Of a stretch of DNA of 64,000 nucleotides, positions 37,893 through 47,537 are shown one piece after another. The first letter of the stretch is position 1. The number at the start of each line of letters is the position of its first letter. The notes under the pieces were generated by a model. It ran no database searches and had not been told where the DNA came from. It saw only the letters and a list, made by a program, of their open reading frames with translations. The translations under genes and the position numbers were made by a program. Origin of the DNA: Methylomicrobium agile (GTDB lineage: Bacteria; Pseudomonadota; Gammaproteobacteria; Methylococcales; Methylomonadaceae). Where the stretch lies: assembly GCF_000733855.1 (NCBI RefSeq), contig NZ_JPOJ01000001.1:3613001-3677000 (forward strand), written 5' to 3'.

Positions 37893-39146
37893 CTAGCCGT
37901 ACACTGGAAAACGCGTGCATAGGGCCGCGACCTTCTCGCGCACCGCCGCAATCACGTTTTCATCTTCAATGTTTTCCATTACATCGCACATCCAGTGCGC
38001 GACCTCGATTACCTGTTCTTCCTTGAAGCCGCGCGTAGTGGGGGCAGGCGTGCCGACCCGGATGCCGCTGGTTACGAACGGCGACTGCGGGTCGTTCGGC
38101 ACCGCATTCTTATTGACCGTGATGTGGGCCTTGCCGAGCGCGGCGTCGGCGGCCTTGCCGGTAATGCCTTTCGGAATTAGCGAGACCAGCATCAGATGGT
38201 TGTCGGTGCCGCTCGAAACCACGTCGAAACCCCGTTCGATGAAGACTTTCGCCATCGCTTGTGCATTCTTGATCACCTGTTGCTGATAGGTTTTGAATTC
38301 CGGCTCCATCGCTTCCTTGAATGCGACCGCTTTCGCTGCGATCACGTGCATCAAGGGGCCACCCTGGATGCCGGGGAAGATCATCGAGTTGATTTTCTTT
38401 TCGAGCTCGGGATTGGCTTTACCCAGGATGATGCCGCCGCGCGGACCACGCAGGCTTTTGTGCGTGGTGGTGGTGACGATGTCGGCGTAAGGCACCGGGT
38501 TCGGGTACAAGCCCGCGGCGACCAGGCCCGCGACGTGCGCCATGTCGACCAGCAGGTAAGCGCCGACCGCGTTGGCGATTGCGCGGAAACGCCTCCAGTC
38601 CATGATCCGCGAATATGCCGAGAAACCGGCGACGATCACTTTCGGCTGGTGTTCGCGCGCCAGGGCCTCGATCCGGTCGTAGTCGAGCAGGCCGGTGGCC
38701 GGATCCAGATGGTATTGCACCGCGTTGTAAATTTGACCGGAGAAATTCGGTTTGGCGCCGTGCGTCAGGTGGCCGCCGTCGGATAGCGCCAGGCCTAAAA
38801 TGGTGTCGCCCGGCTTGATCAGCGCCATATAGGCGGCGGCGTTGGCCTGCGAGCCGGAGTGCGCCTGCACGTTCGCCCAGTCGGCGCCGAATAGCTGCTT
38901 GGCGCGGTCGATGGCCAGTTGTTCGACGGTATCGACGTATTCGCAGCCGCCGTAGTAGCGTTTGCCCGGATAGCCTTCGGCGTATTTGTTGGTCAGTACG
39001 GTGCCCTGCGCTTCCTGAACGCGCGGGCTGGAATAGTTCTCCGAAGCGATCAGCTCGATATGGTCTTCCTGGCGGCGGCGTTCTTCTTTGAGCGCCTGGA
39101 ATAATTCATCGTCGAAGCCTTCGATGGTCATCGATTTATCAAACAT
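37893..39146 (-). CDS. glyA: Serine hydroxymethyltransferase
   Basis: Adds methylene-THF carbon to glycine to make serine, the carbon-entry step of the serine cycle. The 417-residue protein has the family N-terminal segment [46 protein letters not shown], and the PLP lysine K230 in [14 protein letters not shown]. Length is typical. AAGGAGA precedes the ATG. It follows glycerate kinase (76-bp gap) and mtdA on the same strand, so these three are probably one transcript. Whether a second, housekeeping glyA exists cannot be seen here. Confidence 0.97.
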   Translation of the reverse strand: MFDKSMTIEGFDDELFQALKEERRRQEDHIELIASENYSSPRVQEAQGTVLTNKYAEGYPGKRYYGGCEYVDTVEQLAIDRAKQLFGADWANVQAHSGSQANAAAYMALIKPGDTILGLALSDGGHLTHGAKPNFSGQIYNAVQYHLDPATGLLDYDRIEALAREHQPKVIVAGFSAYSRIMDWRRFRAIANAVGAYLLVDMAHVAGLVAAGLYPNPVPYADIVTTTTHKSLRGPRGGIILGKANPELEKKINSMIFPGIQGGPLMHVIAAKAVAFKEAMEPEFKTYQQQVIKNAQAMAKVFIERGFDVVSSGTDNHLMLVSLIPKGITGKAADAALGKAHITVNKNAVPNDPQSPFVTSGIRVGTPAPTTRGFKEEQVIEVAHWMCDVMENIEDENVIAAVREKVAALCTRFPVYG

Positions 39147-39222
39147 GCAAATCTCCTTGAATTAATTGTGGAATATTGTAGGGCTTAAGGGTGGCCGTGC
39201 AAAGCGTTATCCGCGGCCGGCG

Positions 39223-40587
39223 TTAGGTTTTCGGGCGGATCAGCAGGATCTGCAGGTCGGCGACATTGGTGCCGGTCGCGCCGGTGAACAATAAATCGCC
39301 GGAAGTTTGCAGCGCGTGATAAGAATCGTTATTGTCGAGCAAGGCTTCCGGCTCGATGCCTTGCGCGCGCATCCGCGCCGGCGAACCGGCATCAACCCGC
39401 CCGCCGGCCGCATCGGTCGGACCGTCGCGGCCGTCGGTGCCGCCGCTCAGAAAAACCCAGTCGGCATCGAGCCCGTGTTTTTCGGCGGCCAGGGCGAACG
39501 CCAGCGCCATTTCCTGATTGCGGCCGCCGCGCCCGTTGCCGGTCAAGCGGACCGTGGTTTCGCCGCCGGCAAGGTAGGCGGTCGGCTGGCGGATTTGTCC
39601 ATTAGCGGCGATCGTTTTGACCCATTGTTCGGCGGCATTCCGCGCGATACCGCACAAATGATCGCTGTAAATGACGGTTCGGTAGCCGAGCTGCTCCGCG
39701 GTTTGGGCGGCGGCTTTCAGGCTGATCGCATTGCTGCCGATCAGCGTGTGGCCGGTTTTCTCAAAAACGGGATCGTCAGGTTTTGGCGTTTCAGGTGCTT
39801 GCCCGCGTGCGCCGTTCTGCAAATAGGCGCGGACCGTGCCGGGAAGCCGTTCCCAGATGTGTCTCGCTCGTAAAATACGAATTGCCTCTTCAAACGTGCT
39901 CGGATCGGGCACGGTCGGGCCGCTCGCGATCGCGCTCGGATCGTCGCCGAGTACATCGGATAGGATCAACGCATGCAGGTCGGCCGGCGCGGCGAGCTTG
40001 GCGAGTCCGCCGCCTTTCAACTGCGACAGATGTTTGCGCACGCAGTTGACTTCGTCGATCGTGGCACCGCTGGCCAGCAAGAAACCGGTTACCTCGCATT
40101 TATCAGTTAAGGAAACGGATTCGACCGGGCAGGGGATCAACGCCGAACCGCCACCGCTGACCAGCGTCAACACCAGCTCGCCCGCCTTGGTGCGGCCGGC
40201 TTTTTCGGCAATCCGGCGGGCGGCGTCAAGGCCCGCCGCGTCCGGCAGCGGATGGCCCGCGCCGAAGACATCGCTGCGGTTCAGGACGGCGACGTTTTCG
40301 TAGTTTGTGACCGCGATGCCCCTGCCGGCCCATAACGGCTCGGGAAGGATTTCTTCAGCGGCCCGTGCCATTGCACAGGCGGCCTTCCCGAAAGCGATCA
40401 GGTGAATCTTCGGCCATTTGCCCAGGCGCTGCCTGCCGGGATCATTAATGTCAAGACGGATCGCCAAACGATCCCGGTCGGCCGACAGGCAGTCTTTGAC
40501 CGCCAGGTAGGGGTCGGCCGCCGCCACGCCTGCCCGAAAGAGGGCGAGAGCATCATCGCGCGCTGCCAAAATCGCTTCGCTTTCCAC
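39223..40587 (-). CDS. gckA: Glycerate 2-kinase (MOFRL family)
   Basis: Phosphorylates glycerate to 2-phosphoglycerate in the serine cycle. This 454-residue protein shows the GckA N-terminal domain with LIAFGKAACAMARAAEEILP, AGHPLPDAAGLDAARRI, LTLVSGGGSALIPCP, the KHLSQLKGGGLAKLAAPADL block, and the C-terminal MOFRL domain (AGGETTVRLTGNGRGGRNQE, FLSGGTDGRDGPTDAAGG). It starts with GTG. It lies 24 bp downstream of mtdA and 76 bp upstream of glyA. The two-domain form matches the methylotroph and archaeal enzyme rather than the GlxK family. Confidence 0.94.
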   Translation of the reverse strand: MESEAILAARDDALALFRAGVAAADPYLAVKDCLSADRDRLAIRLDINDPGRQRLGKWPKIHLIAFGKAACAMARAAEEILPEPLWAGRGIAVTNYENVAVLNRSDVFGAGHPLPDAAGLDAARRIAEKAGRTKAGELVLTLVSGGGSALIPCPVESVSLTDKCEVTGFLLASGATIDEVNCVRKHLSQLKGGGLAKLAAPADLHALILSDVLGDDPSAIASGPTVPDPSTFEEAIRILRARHIWERLPGTVRAYLQNGARGQAPETPKPDDPVFEKTGHTLIGSNAISLKAAAQTAEQLGYRTVIYSDHLCGIARNAAEQWVKTIAANGQIRQPTAYLAGGETTVRLTGNGRGGRNQEMALAFALAAEKHGLDADWVFLSGGTDGRDGPTDAAGGRVDAGSPARMRAQGIEPEALLDNNDSYHALQTSGDLLFTGATGTNVADLQILLIRPKT

Positions 40588-40611
40588 GGATAAATCGAGA
40601 AAGAGCGGTCG

Positions 40612-41469
40612 TTAAGCCATTTGTTTGGCGAGTTCGAAGATGTTTTCCGCGTCGAAAACCAGCTTGTTGTCGGTAAACAGTTTCGCGATGCAGGCACGAT
40701 GCAGCTCCAGTTTCAGCGGCCCGAAGCCGAGCGCGCCCCAGACGATCTTGCCGTGGCGCTCCACCCCTTTGTCGAACACGTCGATGCCGCCGATGCCGAT
40801 CGGCTGGGTGGCGTTCGCGTCGGCGATCAGTTCGATGTGGGGATTGTCCTGCCAATGTTCGGCGCCAATCAACTCGATGCCGGCCGCGCCGGCCGCAAAC
40901 ACGATGTTGGCTTTTTCGATCGCGCGGCCGCGCGCTTCGGTATCGGCCGCTTCGACCGGGACGATGTCGACGCCGAAACGGGCTTTCATCGAGCGGCAGG
41001 CGGCGGCGGCTTTGTCCATCTTGCGTCCGGTCAGGGAGACTTCGGCGCCTTCGAGGCTCAGCATCACCGCGGCGCGCTGCCCGACGGGGCCGGTACCGGC
41101 CAGTACGACCGCTTTCTTACCGGCCAACGGGCTGCCAGCCGCCAGTTTGGCGACCGCAGCGGCTGAGGTCGTGTTGCAACCGTTGCTGTCGAGCATCACC
41201 GAGACCTGGAATCCCGGGAAGAATTTGCTTTGCACCGCTTTCAGCAGATCCTGGCCGGCGATCATGTCGCTGCCGCCGATGAAAATTGCGGTATTTTTCT
41301 TGTCTTTGGGAGGGCGCGTAAAAATCGCGCCTTCGACCAGGCCGGAAATCGTGTCGGGCGTCAGGCCGCCGAAACCGGTTACATGATCGGCTCCTCCGTC
41401 ATAGGCGACGACCGTGTCGAAGACTGAGGGGTGCGGGTCGGTATCGAATTGGAAAAGCAGTTTTTTCAT
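40612..41469 (-). CDS. mtdA: NADP-dependent methylene-THF (and methylene-H4MPT) dehydrogenase MtdA
   Basis: MtdA interconverts methylene- and methenyl-THF (and the methanopterin forms) with NADP, controlling whether C1 units go to assimilation. The 285-residue sequence has the N-terminal MKKLLFQFDTDPHPSVFDTV, the substrate region VTGFGGLTPDTISGLVEG, and the Rossmann segment VVLAGTGPVGQRAAVMLSLE with SLTGRKMDKA (NADP-type). The C-terminal IGIGGIDVFDKGVERHGKIV is also as in MtdA. It is the first gene of the mtdA-glycerate kinase-glyA group and divergent from mdh. Confidence 0.96.
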   Translation of the reverse strand: MKKLLFQFDTDPHPSVFDTVVAYDGGADHVTGFGGLTPDTISGLVEGAIFTRPPKDKKNTAIFIGGSDMIAGQDLLKAVQSKFFPGFQVSVMLDSNGCNTTSAAAVAKLAAGSPLAGKKAVVLAGTGPVGQRAAVMLSLEGAEVSLTGRKMDKAAAACRSMKARFGVDIVPVEAADTEARGRAIEKANIVFAAGAAGIELIGAEHWQDNPHIELIADANATQPIGIGGIDVFDKGVERHGKIVWGALGFGPLKLELHRACIAKLFTDNKLVFDAENIFELAKQMA

Positions 41470-41571
41470 GGAACTCGGGAGATGAGGCCGAAGGCGACCG
41501 GATTCAAATGTTAAAAAAGACTGTCTATTATACCCGAGAAGCTTTTCCTTGTTGAGCGGCCTGAGGCCGCA

Positions 41572-41701
41572 GGGTGCGATTCAAAAGCCAGCTTTGGACT
41601 CCTGCTGTCCCGCTTTTCTGAAGTTGCGCGCGAGATACCCTGTTTCGCCCCTTTGTGCGGCAAGGACAGTGTCTTTCTATACATCAGTTTGAATCGCACC
41701 C
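41572..41701. repeat. 130-bp element with 14-bp terminal inverted repeats
   Basis: GGGTGCGATTCAAA (41572-41585) and the exact complement TTTGAATCGCACCC (41688-41701) bound this piece of the mtdA-mdh spacer. No ORF is inside. It may be a non-autonomous mobile repeat. The remainder of the 386-bp divergent spacer, which must hold both promoters, shows no other clear signal. Confidence 0.6.
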
Positions 41702-41855
41702 GAGGCTGTACTTGATCGGCTGAGTCATCAATTGGCTTGCGGGCGTGAGGCCTTGACGTTATCATAAAACTCAAACTGACAGGGCTCGACAACAATGAGA
41801 ATGGCGCGAACGATCAGACTTTCCGCATCTAAATTTTAATTATTAGGGATAACCC

Positions 41856-42833
41856 ATGAAAACACCCGTTCATATCGCGGTTTCAGGTGCTGCAGGCCAA
41901 ATCAGCTATTCTCTGCTTTTTCGCTTGGTGGCAGGCGACCTGTTCGGTCCCGAGCAGCCGATCATATTGCATCTGCTTGAAGTTTCGCAGGCGATGCACG
42001 TCCTGGACGGCGTGGTGATGGAATTGCAGGATTGCGCGAGCCCTTTACTGTACCGGATCGAAACCACCGACGATCCGCGTACGGCGTTCAAGAATGCCGA
42101 TTATGTGTTTCTGGTCGGCGCCCGCCCGCGTGGTCCCGGCATGGAACGCAAGGACCTTCTGGAAGTGAACGCGGAAATATTTTCGGTGCAGGGAAAGGCC
42201 CTGAACGAGGTGGCCAGCCGCAAGGTGAAAGTCCTGGTGACCGGCAATCCGGCCAATACGAATGCCCTGATCGCGTTGAAGAACGCGCCCGAACTGGGGC
42301 CCGAGAATTTTTCCTCGATGAGCCGCCTCGACCATAACCGCGCGGTCAGCCTGCTGGCGGAGAAATGCGGTGTCCTCACTACCGATGTCAAGAACATGAC
42401 GGTGTGGGGCAATCATTCGACGACGCAATACCCCGATCTGCATCATGCGAAGGTAAAAGGGCAGGATGCGCTGTCCCTAGTCGAACGCGACTGGTTTGTC
42501 GATGAATTCATTTCGACCGTGCAGCAGCGCGGCGCGACGGTGATCAAGGCGCGCGGCCTGTCGAGCGCCGCCTCCGCGGCCAATGCCGCGATCGACCAGA
42601 TGCGTACCTGGGCCTTGGATACGCCGGAAGGCGACTGGGTTAGCATGGGCGTACTGTCGGACGGCAGCTACGCGATCGAAAGGGATCTGATGTATTCGTT
42701 TCCGGTAACGGTAATCAACGGCGAGGTCAGCATCGTGAAGGGGCTCGATATCAGCGAGTTCAGCATGCAAAGGATGAAGCTGAGCGAGGCCGAGCTGAAG
42801 GACGAGCGGGACGCGATCCGGCATTTGCTGTAA
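41856..42833 (+). CDS. mdh: Malate dehydrogenase (NAD)
   Basis: Reduces oxaloacetate to malate in the serine cycle and TCA cycle. The 325-residue protein has the NAD loop [20 protein letters not shown], substrate loop [14 protein letters not shown] (arginines for malate), [15 protein letters not shown] with the catalytic aspartate, and the catalytic histidine in [12 protein letters not shown]. It is of the cytosolic-type/Thermus-like MDH group. AGGGAT lies before the ATG. It is the only plus-strand gene of this block and is divergent from mtdA. Confidence 0.96.
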   Translation: MKTPVHIAVSGAAGQISYSLLFRLVAGDLFGPEQPIILHLLEVSQAMHVLDGVVMELQDCASPLLYRIETTDDPRTAFKNADYVFLVGARPRGPGMERKDLLEVNAEIFSVQGKALNEVASRKVKVLVTGNPANTNALIALKNAPELGPENFSSMSRLDHNRAVSLLAEKCGVLTTDVKNMTVWGNHSTTQYPDLHHAKVKGQDALSLVERDWFVDEFISTVQQRGATVIKARGLSSAASAANAAIDQMRTWALDTPEGDWVSMGVLSDGSYAIERDLMYSFPVTVINGEVSIVKGLDISEFSMQRMKLSEAELKDERDAIRHLL

Positions 42834-42845
42834 ATTCCCCGAATC

Positions 42846-42890
42846 GGTTGGGTTAGCCTGGAGCGATAGCGGAAGGCGTAACCCAACCCA
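42846..42890. repeat. Palindromic intergenic repeat after mdh
   Basis: GGTTGGGTTAGCC and GCGTAACCCAACC form inverted arms around GGAGCGATAGCGGAAG. It lies between the convergent mdh and hpr genes and could act as a transcript end for either, but there is no T-run. The form is common among bacterial intergenic repeats. Confidence 0.55.
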
Positions 42891-42924
42891 ACGTTTTAAG
42901 TAACTGGCACTCGTCGATTGTCGG

Positions 42925-43899
42925 TTACGCCACCCTGTCCCGCGGCTCCTGTCCCGCGAAAAACATTTCGATATTTTCCAACACCCGCTTGCCCATCGCG
43001 GCCCGGGTTTCCTCGGAAGCGCTGCCGAGATGCGGCAGCAGCGCGACATTGTCGAGTTCCAAAAATCCCGGATAAACGTTCGGTTCGCCTTCATAGACAT
43101 CGAGTCCGGCTCCTGCGATCCAGCGTTCTTTCAATGCCTTGCACAATGCCTGATTGTCGACCACATCGCCGCGCGCGGTATTGATCAGATGTGCGTTCGG
43201 GTGCATCCGTTTCAAGCGTGCCTCGTCGATCAGATGCCGGTTTTCGGCGCTGCCCGGGCAGTGCAGGGAGACGAAATCGGCTTCGCCCAGGAGTTCTTCG
43301 ATCGTCGCACAGCGGATTGCCTTTACGTCGTCGAGAATTTCCTGTGAGGGTACATTGCGCGGCGTATAAAACAGAATCCTCATCCCGAAGCCGTGGTGGG
43401 CTCGTTTGGCCGTTGCTTGGGCGATCCTCCCGAAGCCGATCAGGCCGAGCGTCTTGCCGGTGACTTTCTGTCCGAGCAGATGGGTGGGCCCCCAGCCGGT
43501 CCATTGGCCGCTGCGTACCAGGCGATCGCCTTCGGATGCGCGCCGGGCCGACATGAGCAGCAACAGCATCGCGATGTCGGCCGTGCAGTCGGTCAGGACG
43601 CCGGGGGTGTTGGTTACGACCAGGCCTTGCTCTTTGGCGGCGGCGATGTCGATGTTGTTATAGCCAACCCCGAAATTGCCGATGATCCGGGCTTTCCTGT
43701 CCGGGACCCGCAGGATGTCGGCAGTGATCGGATCGGTCACGGTCGGCAGCAGCGCATCCGCGGTTTGCAGCGCCCGTTTCAGTTCCTCGGCGGTCAGCGG
43801 AACGTCGGATTCGTTCAGGGTAACGTCGTACAGTTCTTTTAATTTCGCTTCGACTGCCGAAGGCCATCTGCGGGTAACAACGACTTTGGGTTTGCTCAT
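42925..43899 (-). CDS. hprA: Hydroxypyruvate reductase (D-2-hydroxyacid dehydrogenase)
   Basis: Reduces hydroxypyruvate to glycerate, the step after serine-glyoxylate transamination. The 324-residue protein has the substrate loop NFGVGYNNIDIAAAKEQGLV, the signature NTPGVLTDCTADIAMLLLL, the Rossmann loop LGLIGFGRIAQATAKR, and the catalytic HLGSAS histidine near the C-terminus with the conserved Arg in LINTARGDVVD. Activity assignment rests on neighbourhood with sga and gckA, as glyoxylate reductase members look the same. Downstream of sga on the same strand, but 400 bp apart. Confidence 0.92.
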   Translation of the reverse strand: MSKPKVVVTRRWPSAVEAKLKELYDVTLNESDVPLTAEELKRALQTADALLPTVTDPITADILRVPDRKARIIGNFGVGYNNIDIAAAKEQGLVVTNTPGVLTDCTADIAMLLLLMSARRASEGDRLVRSGQWTGWGPTHLLGQKVTGKTLGLIGFGRIAQATAKRAHHGFGMRILFYTPRNVPSQEILDDVKAIRCATIEELLGEADFVSLHCPGSAENRHLIDEARLKRMHPNAHLINTARGDVVDNQALCKALKERWIAGAGLDVYEGEPNVYPGFLELDNVALLPHLGSASEETRAAMGKRVLENIEMFFAGQEPRDRVA

Positions 43900-43919
43900 C
43901 GATGAACTTAATGCTTAGA

Positions 43920-44265
43920 GTAGGGCGGATAAGCGAAGCGCATCCGCCACATGGGTTATTGATGGGTTTTGAACGTGGGTTTCGGCTGGCGCCTCTCGGC
44001 AACTGCTCCATGCGTCGCTCTAACTCCCGCATCCGTGCAGTCGTCGGCAACTGTTCCCTGCGTTGCCCTCGATCGCGTGTTCCCGACGCGATCTACCTCG
44101 CCCTTCCTTGGGCTCGTACCTCCTGCATGAACGCCAGGGATGGCGTGAATGCAGAGATTGCACGACTGTAGGGATACAGGAGGTAGGACAACGCAGGGAG
44201 CGGTTGTCGAGGAGCAAATCTCTGCCCATGCAGTCGTACCCATCCTACGCTCGGCAATAGCGCCC
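43920..44265. repeat. Repeat-rich spacer between sga and hpr
   Basis: Begins with a half copy (43920-43949) of the GTAGGGTGGATAAGC-type repeat. Then two direct near-copies of CGGCAACTGCTCCATGCGTC (43998 and 44045), and further on an inverted stretch (GACAACGCAGGGAGCGGTTG, about 44187-44206) that pairs with the CAACTGTTCCCTGCGTTG region. The whole can fold into a long imperfect hairpin. CCTCTCGGCAA with CGTGCAGTCG resembles the inner part of the repeat at 13110-13150. The short frames in this region are not genes. Confidence 0.6.
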
Positions 44266-44306
44266 TCCGTGGGGCGTAACTCCTAACGATATACCGTCAA
44301 TGCGTT

Positions 44307-45473
44307 TTATTTTTCGGTCGAACGGTAATATTCGACTGCCGCCGCGACGCCGCTGCCCGGTTTGATGTCGAAGCCGCAATCCAGCATCGCCATTTCGACG
44401 CCGGCAAATGCGCCGAGCATCGACACGTCGTTCATGTCGCCGACGTGGCCGATGCGGAACACCTTGCCGGACAGTTCGGACAGTCCCGCGCCGAGCGACA
44501 GGTTGTATTTATTGAATGCGGTGCTGATCACTTCGCGGGCGTCCTTGTCTTCCGGCACGACGACTGCGGAAACGGTGTTCGACTCGAAACCCGGATGCGC
44601 GCACAGCTTCATACCCCAGGCCGCGATCGCGCGGCGAGTGCCTTCGGCGAGGCGATGGTGGCGCGCATAGACATTGTCCATGCCTTCTTCGAGCAGCAGG
44701 TCCAGCGCCTTGCGCAGGCCGTACAGGATCGGCAGCGCCGGCGTGTAAGGGGTATAGCCGTCCTTGTTCTGGTTCATCTGGTCGCGCAGATCCAGGAAGC
44801 AGCGCGGATATTGGCTGGTTTCGGTCGCTTTCAAGGCCTTTTGGCTGAAGCAGAGGAACGCGCCGCCGGCCGGCAGCATGAAGCCTTTTTGCGAACCGCT
44901 GATCGCGCCGTCGACACCCCATTCGTCCATCCGGAAATCCAGGCTGGCGATCGAGCTGACGCCGTCCACGAACAGCAGCGCAGGGTGGCCTGCTGCATCC
45001 AGCGCCTTGCGGACTCCGGCGATGTCGCTGGTGACGCCGGTCGCGGTCTCGTTATGGGTCGCGAGTACGGCCTTGATTTCGTGATTCTTGTCTTCTTTCA
45101 GGCGCGCTTCCAGCTTGTCCAGAGGAATGCCCTTGCCCCAGGTTTCCTGGTGGATTTCGACGTCGAAGCCGAGGCGCTTCGCCATTTCCGCCCACAAATG
45201 GCTGAACTGGCCGAAACGGTAGATGATCACTTTGTCGCCCGGATTCAGCGTGTTGGTCAGCGCGATTTCCCAGCCCGCGGTGCCGGTCGCGGGGAAAATG
45301 AAACATTGCCCTTTTTCGGTCCGGAAGACTTTTTTCATGTCTTCGAGCAAAGGTTTGAAGATCGCCGGAAATTTAGGTGAGCGATGGTCTTCCATCGGCG
45401 CGTGCATCGCGCTCAGGACTTCGTGAGGGACGTTGGTAGGGCCAGGAATATAAAGGTGGTTGCGACCAGCCAT
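44307..45473 (-). CDS. sga: Serine-glyoxylate aminotransferase
   Basis: Moves the amino group of serine to glyoxylate, giving hydroxypyruvate and glycine, so it closes the amino part of the serine cycle. The 388-residue class V aminotransferase has the N-terminal HLYIPGPTNVPHEVLSAM, ATGTAGWEIALTNTL, the SHLWAEMAKRLG block, the PLP contact LFVDGVSSIAS and the PLP lysine K196 in GSQKGFMLPAGG. Length and motifs fit Sga of methylotrophs. It is the upstream gene of the sga-hpr pair; the long repeat-filled spacer between them may hold a separate hpr promoter. Confidence 0.95.
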   Translation of the reverse strand: MAGRNHLYIPGPTNVPHEVLSAMHAPMEDHRSPKFPAIFKPLLEDMKKVFRTEKGQCFIFPATGTAGWEIALTNTLNPGDKVIIYRFGQFSHLWAEMAKRLGFDVEIHQETWGKGIPLDKLEARLKEDKNHEIKAVLATHNETATGVTSDIAGVRKALDAAGHPALLFVDGVSSIASLDFRMDEWGVDGAISGSQKGFMLPAGGAFLCFSQKALKATETSQYPRCFLDLRDQMNQNKDGYTPYTPALPILYGLRKALDLLLEEGMDNVYARHHRLAEGTRRAIAAWGMKLCAHPGFESNTVSAVVVPEDKDAREVISTAFNKYNLSLGAGLSELSGKVFRIGHVGDMNDVSMLGAFAGVEMAMLDCGFDIKPGSGVAAAVEYYRSTEK

Positions 45474-45585
45474 GGATTTGCCTCGTCAGGGTAGTTAAAT
45501 GTTGTTAAGAGCGGAGTTGGGCAAAATGCGCCAAAATTCAAAACCGCTAATCATGACATACTGGATTGCAATCATCAATAGTACC

Positions 45586-45720
45586 GTAGGTCGGGCACGC
45601 TTTTTGTGCCCGACATTTTGGATGTTTCGATCTGTCTGTGGATTTCGATAATCGTAATATCGCCAAAGGATCGCCGCCCAAAGTCGGGCAACGATGAAGC
45701 GGTTGCCCGCCCTACGCGGC
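45586..45720. repeat. Two related palindromes in the sga/VWA spacer
   Basis: GTCGGGCACGC with TTTTT and GTGCCCGAC (45592-45616) is a strong hairpin; a related form GTCGGGCAAC with GGTTGCCCGCC lies at about 45681-45713, ending with CCTAC. Both carry the TAGG/CCTA edge seen in the other dispersed repeats. No gene is in the 45474-45732 gap. Confidence 0.5.
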
Positions 45721-45732
45721 TTAATACTTGTA

Positions 45733-46959
45733 TTAATACTTGGCGCTGTCGTCTCGGTAAACCAAGCCCTTGTCTTTGGTCTGCTGCCTGATCGCGCCGT
45801 ACAATTGGGCGTCCAGCGACTCCTTTTTGCCACCTTCGGCAGCCACTTTTCCCCGCAGGTAATCATTGCGCCGCTCGGCGAGCTTTTTGATTTCGCTTTC
45901 CAGTTCGCTCCGTTCCTTTTTCGTCTTGCCCACCAATTCTTCCTGAGCTGCCGGCGACATCGCTTGCAGGCTTGCGGGCAGGGCTTCTTTCGGCAGGTCG
46001 GACAGTTTTACCCGGCCGCTGCCGACCGCATCGACCAGTTCGTTTTCGCCGAGAAAATTGCGTTTACCGCTGGAGGAAGCGTTGAAGGCCGCCCGGCGCG
46101 CTTGCGATTCGGTGCTGGCTTCCTTGTGCACTTTTTCGGCAGCGGCCAATTTGCCCGCCTGTTTCGCTTTTTCTTCTTTGTTGCCGTAGAAGAGGCGGGT
46201 TTTGTCCAATTTGCCGGATAATTCCGCCAGTTTTTTGTCGTACGGCGTCGCGATCGCAATCGCGTTGCCGGACTGCTCGACCTGAAAATAACTGCCTTGG
46301 CCGAGGCTGGCGACTTGCCGCCATTCGGCGGTCGTGCCGCTGTCCTGTCCGCACTGGATCGCGTTTACGATGATGCCTTTTTGTTTGGCCTGCGCCAAGG
46401 TGACCGGGTATTTGACGTCGTTCGGGTAATCCATGTGCGGCGGCGCGTCGCCGACCAGAAAGATCACTTTGTAGGTCGAAGGGTTCTGGCTCCAGGCGAT
46501 CTTGTTCACCGCATCGTGCAGGGCCTGATTGACGCTTTCCGGCCCGTCGCCGCCGCCGTCGGCCTGAAAATCCATCAGTTTGGCGTACATCGAATCCAGA
46601 TCGGCGGAAAGCGGGACGGTTTGGGTAACGTAAGCGTCGCCGCGGTCGCGGTAGGCGATCAGCCCCATTTTGATGTCCGGCGCGGTTTGCGCGGACGCCA
46701 TCGTGCTGGCGATCGACCAGATTTTTTCCTTCGCCGCGGCAATCAGGCCGCTCATGCTGCCGGTGGTGTCGAGCACGAACACCACTTCGATCGCGGGTTT
46801 TTGATGGGCTGAAATTGGCTGCGCGACCGGATCGGCCGCTGCCGGAGAGGATTCGAATCCTTTCGCGGTCGTGGCGACGGCTTGCCTGACCGCCGGAAAA
46901 AAGGCGACCGTCGCCGCGGTCGCAGTAAAAAGTCCGATGGCGAAGAGTTGGGTTTTCAT
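45733..46959 (-). CDS. Secreted von Willebrand factor type A domain protein
   Basis: The 408-residue protein starts with a signal sequence or anchor (about 1-25) and then a VWA domain (about 57-235). The metal-ion site DTTGSMS is at 64-70; IAYRDRGDAYVTQTVPLSAD and FLVGDAPPHMDYP follow. The C-terminal half (about 240-400) is highly charged and helical, rich in Lys, Glu and Ala. It is probably periplasmic, with Mg-dependent protein binding. It is the third gene after a PspA-like protein and a membrane protein (11-bp gap), an operon divergent from a two-component system. Partner unknown. Confidence 0.85.
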   Translation of the reverse strand: MKTQLFAIGLFTATAATVAFFPAVRQAVATTAKGFESSPAAADPVAQPISAHQKPAIEVVFVLDTTGSMSGLIAAAKEKIWSIASTMASAQTAPDIKMGLIAYRDRGDAYVTQTVPLSADLDSMYAKLMDFQADGGGDGPESVNQALHDAVNKIAWSQNPSTYKVIFLVGDAPPHMDYPNDVKYPVTLAQAKQKGIIVNAIQCGQDSGTTAEWRQVASLGQGSYFQVEQSGNAIAIATPYDKKLAELSGKLDKTRLFYGNKEEKAKQAGKLAAAEKVHKEASTESQARRAAFNASSSGKRNFLGENELVDAVGSGRVKLSDLPKEALPASLQAMSPAAQEELVGKTKKERSELESEIKKLAERRNDYLRGKVAAEGGKKESLDAQLYGAIRQQTKDKGLVYRDDSAKY

Positions 46960-46970
46960 CGTCGTGTCTC

Positions 46971-47537
46971 CTAATTGCTGTTTGAAAGTTTGCGCACGGT
47001 GGCTTCCGCAGCCCGGTACGCGCGGTTAAAGTCGGCTTCGCCGTCGGCGGGGAATGCTGCATCGGCGGCCTGTGGATTTCCGCCCGACAAGACCCCGAAC
47101 AAGGCCTGTATCAGAAAGAAACACCAAACCGTCATGAACAGGCTGCCGGTTCGATCGAATGCCCAGAAGGCCGACGCGATGCCGAACAGGCATAAACCGA
47201 GGTCGGCCAGGGACGAAAACAGGCGGCTATGAAAATACAGCGCACGAATCAGCCAGATATAAAGCGCGTGCGCGAGTAAAAACAGGAATAGCGGCGGATA
47301 GAACAGCCATACCGCCGCCGACAGGAGGCCGCCTGCGAGCAGGGCCGTGGCCCGGCCGACGCGCTCAGGGCTGCGGCCAAGTAAATAAAGGGTGTAGACG
47401 AAGGTCAGGCCGCCGATCACGATACGAATCGCGACTGCTCCGGAACAAAGTGCAGCGAAGGCATAAAAGCCGCCAGCGCCCGCGATGCCTGCGAACAGGG
47501 CAACTACGACACCTTCCCAAAACGTAGGCTTGTTCAT
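46971..47537 (-). CDS. Polytopic membrane protein of the PspA/VWA operon
   Basis: This 188-residue protein has about five hydrophobic segments (beginning FWEGVVVALFAGIAGAGGFY) and a soluble C-terminal tail of about 35 residues. I do not recognise a family. Its ATG overlaps the stop of the PspA-like gene (ATGA) and its stop is 11 bp before the VWA gene, so the three are translated together. The frame stays open upstream inside the PspA-like gene but that is a shadow. A role as membrane partner of the VWA or PspA-like protein is inferred from operon structure only. Confidence 0.78.
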   Translation of the reverse strand: MNKPTFWEGVVVALFAGIAGAGGFYAFAALCSGAVAIRIVIGGLTFVYTLYLLGRSPERVGRATALLAGGLLSAAVWLFYPPLFLFLLAHALYIWLIRALYFHSRLFSSLADLGLCLFGIASAFWAFDRTGSLFMTVWCFFLIQALFGVLSGGNPQAADAAFPADGEADFNRAYRAAEATVRKLSNSN

